Below, one piece after another: positions 60,210 to 64,000 of a DNA stretch of 64,000 nt. The translations under genes were made by a program, and so were the position numbers. Source of the stretch: LMUY01 sp965276785. GTDB lineage: Bacteria; Pseudomonadota; Alphaproteobacteria; Acetobacterales; Acetobacteraceae. The DNA lies in the NCBI GenBank assembly GCA_965276785.1, contig OZ255629.1, forward strand, positions 3,844,001-3,908,000, written 5' to 3'. The notes beneath the pieces were generated by a model, which was given only the letters and a program-made list of their open reading frames with translations, ran no database searches and was not told the origin of the DNA. Each line of letters opens with the position of its first letter. The first letter of the stretch is position 1.

Positions 60210-63071
60210 CTACCCGTGGTTCGCTGCCGGCGGGGAGGATGTGGGCGGTTGCAACGGGCCCTGGCCATGGTCGGCGGCGGGTGGGGTGGGTGGCGGCGGA
60301 TGGGCCGGCGCCCTCTCCGGCCCTCCGGTAATGCCGTACTGGTTTAGAGTGGGAACGGTCTGGTCGTCGAATGTGTTGACCTGCTGCGCACCCTTGACGA
60401 CTTGGCTGATCAGATATCCCAGGCCAGCGAGGGACCCAACCGCCGTGCCCGCGATGCCGATGACGGAGGACGCCGCTGCGACGCTGTCGGCCACGGTACT
60501 CGAGATCGCGCCCGATGCGCTCAACAACCCAGCGCTGCCTTCGGTGGCGCCGGCAACGCCGGCCAGCGCACCGGCCGCGCCCGCACCGATATTCAGCCCG
60601 GCACCGACCTTGTCGCCGGATTTTAGGTCGCCAATGCCCGAGACGATGTTCAACGCGCCGCTGATGGCACCGCCGATGTTACCGACCACTTTGCCGCTGT
60701 TTTCGAGGTTCTTCCAGGCCGTGGTGGCGGACTGCAAAGCCGGACCGGCGAAGATCTGCTTGGCGACCGTGCCGCCATACTTGGCGGAGCCCTCGGTCAG
60801 GGTGCCCAACGCCTGCGCTGACGCAGCGGCAATACTGGCATCGGCAGCCGGATTGCTGGTTCCCGCCGCCGCCTTGGCCGCCAGCACCCCGCCGCCGATG
60901 ACGGAACTCAGCACATGCAGCGCGCCTGCTTTATAAGCATCCACATTGACGCCGCTGGGAGCGGTGACCGAATTCATCACCTTGGACAGCGCGTCCTGCA
61001 CCTTGATGCCATTGCGCACCAGGTCGGTGGTTTGCCTGACCAGAGTGACAATCTTGTCCGTCGCGAGTGGCGTGCCGTCGCTGGCTTTGAACAGGTTCGG
61101 GGAGTTGGTCTGCAGTTGCTGCACGATGGCGTTGGTTTGGTTCTCGTTGCCGCCCTTGTCGCCGAACGCGTTGTTGATCTCGTCGGTCGACGCGCTGCCG
61201 AGGATCGCGCCTGTCGAGTTGTCGGCAAAGTTGCTTTGCGTTTGCTGCGCGTTGTTGGCGATGAACGTGGGATTGAGCGCGGTGGCGAAGGTTGCGGCGG
61301 CCGATGAGAACAGCTTGATCGCGCTGCCGAGATCGGCGCCGCCGCCCACCGCATCCGTCAGCACTTTGGTGTTCTGAATGTTGTTGGTGTAGAACGACTC
61401 CAGGCTGCCCTCCTGTCCGGAGGCTTTGACCATTTCGTTCAATTGGCTTGGGCCGTTATCCTTGTTGCCGCCCTTCATCGGATCGAGCAAGCCGAGTGTC
61501 TTGCCGCCGGTGCCGAAAGCGCCATCGTAAAACGTCGCCTGCTGGGTGAAGCTTTCGAGTGCGGTGGCGGGCGAGGCCGGATTGCCGTTGCTGTCCTTTT
61601 TGGCGAGGTCGTCGTTCAACGCTTTGCCGGTTCTGAGGGTGCTGTTGAAGAAGTTCGCCGAAGCGGCTCTCACGCTGCTGTCGCTGTTCATGATGGCTTG
61701 TTGCGCACCAGGCAGGGTCTGGCTGAGGTAAGCCTGCACGTCCGGGTCTTGCTGCAGTTGCTGGATTTTCTGCGCGATGTCCCCCTGCACTGCATTCGGG
61801 TCGGAGTTTATGCCGGCGTCGCCCACATTGCCGGCGTTAAATCCGGAGTTGTAGATGCCATCGTCGGCACTGGCCGAGATTTTGGATGACGTGTCGCCGA
61901 GCTGCACCATCACCGCGGCTTTCTGCGCGCCGGTGTATTTGGAGGGATCGGTAAACACGTCTTGGCCGATATTGGCGTTGCCAATCCCCGCGACCGTGTT
62001 CTCGACGGCCGCCTGGTTGAGCGTGTTGGCGAAGTCGGCGTCGTTGCCGGGCGCCTCCTTAGTAATCCAGTCGCCGATGTTCTTTGCATTGGCGTTGCCA
62101 TCGGCCTGGTTGAAGGCAATGTCGGTGCCACCGGTATCGAGCAATTTGAACATGCCCGGCTGGCCCCACAGTTTGCTGGCATCCCCGAGCGCCGAACTCA
62201 AGCCCGGGTTTTGCGACGCGAGCTGGGCCAACCCGCTGCCGGTCATCATCCCATCATTGCCCACTTTGCCGTTCTGGTGGTCCGAGTCCGAGCCCGACGC
62301 CAGCATTTGATTGGCCATGACGATGCCGGCCGACTGCACGAGCGCTTTAGACTGATCGCCGGCGCCGGAGTTTTTTTGCAGCCAGTCAGTGACGGTTTTG
62401 CTGGCGTCTTTCGCATCGCTGGTGGCTTGTTTGACGAATGCGTCGACGTTGGACTTGGTGATGGTCCCGTCGGTCTTGTCTTTGACGCCAGCAGAATCAA
62501 GCGCGGTCATCAGCGCCGGGTTGGAGGCGACGTATTTTATCACCGCCTGCGCGTCCGGCGGCAGGCTTGATGGCGGATTTGAGAAGGAGATGTTTTTGTC
62601 GAGGCCCCAATTGGTCCAGTTCGCCGATAGGGCCTGCGCCGCCGCAATCGGGCGGTTCAACTCTTTCTCCATCTGCGTCTGGTCGGACCCGGGCTCAGCG
62701 CTGGTCACGCCATCCCAGATTTTGAGGTTGGCGCCGCTCGAGTAGGACGAATTGTCCAGCACGGGCGCTGCATCTCCAGATGGCGAGGGCGTGCCGAGAG
62801 TGGATGGCGGCGGCGGGGCTGGCGGCGGCGGCGGCGGGCTGCCATGCGCCGGCGACGTGGACGGAGCCGGGTTCGGCGGCGGCGGCGAGTTTGCGCTCGG
62901 CGGCGGGCTGCCGTGCGCGGGCGACGTGGATGGTTCGGCGTGGCTCGGTGGCGGGGGAGATATCCGCAGCTTCTCGGACAGGAACCCCGCGGAGCTTGGG
63001 CCGTCGCTCGACGTCGAGCTGCTGGCGGGATCCTTGCTTGGATCGGTTGACGAAATTGCAGCGACTGGCAT
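60210..63071 (-). CDS. type III secretion translocator/effector of the HrpF-NolX type
   Basis: 953 residues. The proline-rich N-terminus (about 35-105) includes two copies of STSPAHGSPPP. The middle holds repeated EF-like segments such as GVKDKTDGTITKSNVDAFVK and VGNDGMMTGSGLAQLASQN, typical of HrpK/HrpF/NolX translocators. The C-terminus has hydrophobic stretches (ALNIVSGIGDLKSG, VIGIAGTAVGSLAGLGYLI) consistent with membrane insertion, then another Pro tail ending PPAANHG. The ATG of MPVAAISSTDPS follows AAGAGGAG. It lies 45 bp after sctV on the same strand, supporting a type III role. Confidence 0.78.
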   Translation of the reverse strand: MPVAAISSTDPSKDPASSSTSSDGPSSAGFLSEKLRISPPPPSHAEPSTSPAHGSPPPSANSPPPPNPAPSTSPAHGSPPPPPPAPPPPSTLGTPSPSGDAAPVLDNSSYSSGANLKIWDGVTSAEPGSDQTQMEKELNRPIAAAQALSANWTNWGLDKNISFSNPPSSLPPDAQAVIKYVASNPALMTALDSAGVKDKTDGTITKSNVDAFVKQATSDAKDASKTVTDWLQKNSGAGDQSKALVQSAGIVMANQMLASGSDSDHQNGKVGNDGMMTGSGLAQLASQNPGLSSALGDASKLWGQPGMFKLLDTGGTDIAFNQADGNANAKNIGDWITKEAPGNDADFANTLNQAAVENTVAGIGNANIGQDVFTDPSKYTGAQKAAVMVQLGDTSSKISASADDGIYNSGFNAGNVGDAGINSDPNAVQGDIAQKIQQLQQDPDVQAYLSQTLPGAQQAIMNSDSSVRAASANFFNSTLRTGKALNDDLAKKDSNGNPASPATALESFTQQATFYDGAFGTGGKTLGLLDPMKGGNKDNGPSQLNEMVKASGQEGSLESFYTNNIQNTKVLTDAVGGGADLGSAIKLFSSAAATFATALNPTFIANNAQQTQSNFADNSTGAILGSASTDEINNAFGDKGGNENQTNAIVQQLQTNSPNLFKASDGTPLATDKIVTLVRQTTDLVRNGIKVQDALSKVMNSVTAPSGVNVDAYKAGALHVLSSVIGGGVLAAKAAAGTSNPAADASIAAASAQALGTLTEGSAKYGGTVAKQIFAGPALQSATTAWKNLENSGKVVGNIGGAISGALNIVSGIGDLKSGDKVGAGLNIGAGAAGALAGVAGATEGSAGLLSASGAISSTVADSVAAASSVIGIAGTAVGSLAGLGYLISQVVKGAQQVNTFDDQTVPTLNQYGITGGPERAPAHPPPPTPPAADHGQGPLQPPTSSPPAANHG

Positions 63072-63116
63072 TCGAGGGTCTCCTCTTGTCGTGTTTGGCA
63101 GCAACGGCGTTGAGCG

Positions 63117-64000
63117 TTATGCTGCCACTGCGCTCAGCCGTGGCGCATCGATCTGCGTCTTGCGCAGCGTGGCGGCGACCTGGACGGTGAAGTCCGGTGC
63201 CAACTCGCCGTGCGATAGCACCGCAATCGTCAAGCCGCGGCGGGCCAGCAACGATCGCAGGTGCCGGCGCAAATCCAGCGAGCTGAGCACGACCGGCTTG
63301 TCGCCCCGCTCCATGATTGGGTCGAGCAGCCCGTGCAGTTCGCTGACCAGGCGGTCTGACATGGCTTGATCCAAGGCGAGCTGCATGCCGCTTGCCGTAG
63401 CCTGGATGGCGCTGCGCAGCATCTCGTCCAACGCGCCCTCCACGAGCACGAGCGAGAGCCGCTTTCCGGCCGTGGCAAGGCTGTGGCACAGGTAGTCCCG
63501 CAACCCCGCGCGGACATGCTCGGCGAGCAAGGCATTGTTTTGCTCGCGGGCGCCCCACTCCGCGACCACTTCGAGGATGGACCGCAGATTGGTGATTGGC
63601 ACGCCTTCGTTGACCAAGCGGCGCAGCACCTCGGCCAGCCGCGGCAGCGCGGCCGCTTTCAGCGCCTCGCGGACCAAGTCCGCGTAACCCGCCTCCATGC
63701 GGGTCAGTAGCGCCTGGGTTTCCTGAATGCCAACGAATTGCCCGGCCACCCGCGCGAGCGCCGACCGCACTGACTGGGCGATCTGCGGCACCACGGCGGT
63801 GTCATTGTCGGCGCGGCCGGCCGCGACCGGCAGCCCATCCGTCTCGAAGCGCCACTCCGCTGCACCGAGCTTATTGGGGCGCACCCTGATGGTGGGAATG
63901 GCGATGCCGAGAAAGCTGGACATCTCGGTTTTGAGCGCGGCGAGGGCAAACTCCAGATCAGGATGCTCCGCCGCCAGCGCGGGCGCGATTTGCAGTTCCA
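63117..64000 (-). CDS. sctV: type III secretion export gate protein SctV (C-terminal part)
   Basis: The frame is open to the right edge, leaving about 293 residues of the cytoplasmic domain of SctV (HrcV/YscV/FHIPEP family). Recognisable segments are LAALKTEMSSFLGIAIPTIRVRPN, LVNEGVPITNLRSILEVVAEWG and EHVRAGLRDYLCHSLA. KPVVLSSLDLRRHLRSLL and LTIAVLSHGELAPDF complete the C-terminal ring domain. The membrane part lies beyond the window. It could be flagellar FlhA, but the adjacent HrpF-like gene favours a virulence/symbiosis-type secretion system. Confidence 0.85.
   Translation of the reverse strand, partial: ELQIAPALAAEHPDLEFALAALKTEMSSFLGIAIPTIRVRPNKLGAAEWRFETDGLPVAAGRADNDTAVVPQIAQSVRSALARVAGQFVGIQETQALLTRMEAGYADLVREALKAAALPRLAEVLRRLVNEGVPITNLRSILEVVAEWGAREQNNALLAEHVRAGLRDYLCHSLATAGKRLSLVLVEGALDEMLRSAIQATASGMQLALDQAMSDRLVSELHGLLDPIMERGDKPVVLSSLDLRRHLRSLLARRGLTIAVLSHGELAPDFTVQVAATLRKTQIDAPRLSAVAA

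Overview
The window is GC-rich, densely packed DNA from an alphaproteobacterium, most likely an Acetobacteraceae-type Rhodospirillales chromosome. Evidence: a GcrA cell-cycle regulator, a NadQ-type NAD regulator, a late hopanoid cluster (hpnM/I/J/K), frequent ATGA/GTGA stop-start overlaps and a dispersed alphaproteobacterial-style palindromic repeat. I saw no rRNA, tRNA or CRISPR. All assignments come from reading the sequence; none was checked by database search.

Layout. 0-4.6 kb: end of a membrane glycosyltransferase, argC, a gamma-carbonic anhydrase, a lipoprotein and a GH15 glucoamylase-like enzyme. 4.7-12.6 kb (minus strand): ispA, dxs, hpnM, hpnI, hpnJ, hpnK, taking isoprenoid precursors to amino-sugar and cyclitol-ether hopanoids, with tspO and a small gene upstream. 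12.6-17.1 kb: atzF-atzE-hpxZ-hydrolase, an allophanate/biuret/oxalurate nitrogen-salvage operon. 17.1-21.2 kb: a TetR regulator with a perfect palindromic operator facing a periplasmic PQQ-type beta-propeller protein, then a phosphatase and a BKACE enzyme. 21.3-25.4 kb: a complete IS630 element beside a DNA-repair pair (MBL exonuclease and ATP-dependent ligase) with a coiled-coil gene between them.

26.6-31 kb looks like an accessory patch: a PIN toxin-antitoxin locus with a dead toxin, an APH-like kinase, a complete IS3 element and a Xre-RES toxin-antitoxin pair. 31-34 kb holds an MpaB-type oxygenase, a frameshifted MFS transporter and a flavin reductase, then a tiny ORF behind a perfect Shine-Dalgarno with its own terminator. 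34.2-37.6 kb is a GT2/methyltransferase/PIG-L/acyl-CoA-dehydrogenase module. 37.7-41.3 kb carries a phosphatase, two LysE exporters, a formamidase-like enzyme and gcrA. 42-49.6 kb is a catabolic operon: metallohydrolase, ABC importer with a fused double permease, small protein, GMC oxidoreductase. 49.6-55.6 kb (minus) runs aspartoacylase-like, DUF2889, GMC oxidoreductase, nadQ, nadA, nadC. 55.8-58.1 kb has two GT4 glycosyltransferases; 58.4-60 kb a 2Fe-2S ferredoxin and its reductase. The right edge enters a type III secretion locus: a HrpF/NolX-like translocator and the C-terminus of SctV.

The most unusual observations are three genes (hpnK, a GMC oxidoreductase, nadQ) whose best start is a CTG inside a CTGA overlap with the preceding stop; the mini-gene with a 15-nt perfect anti-SD match; the NadQ-type palindrome abutting the nadA start; the single-gene double ABC permease; and a type III translocator with a proline-rich repeated N-terminus.
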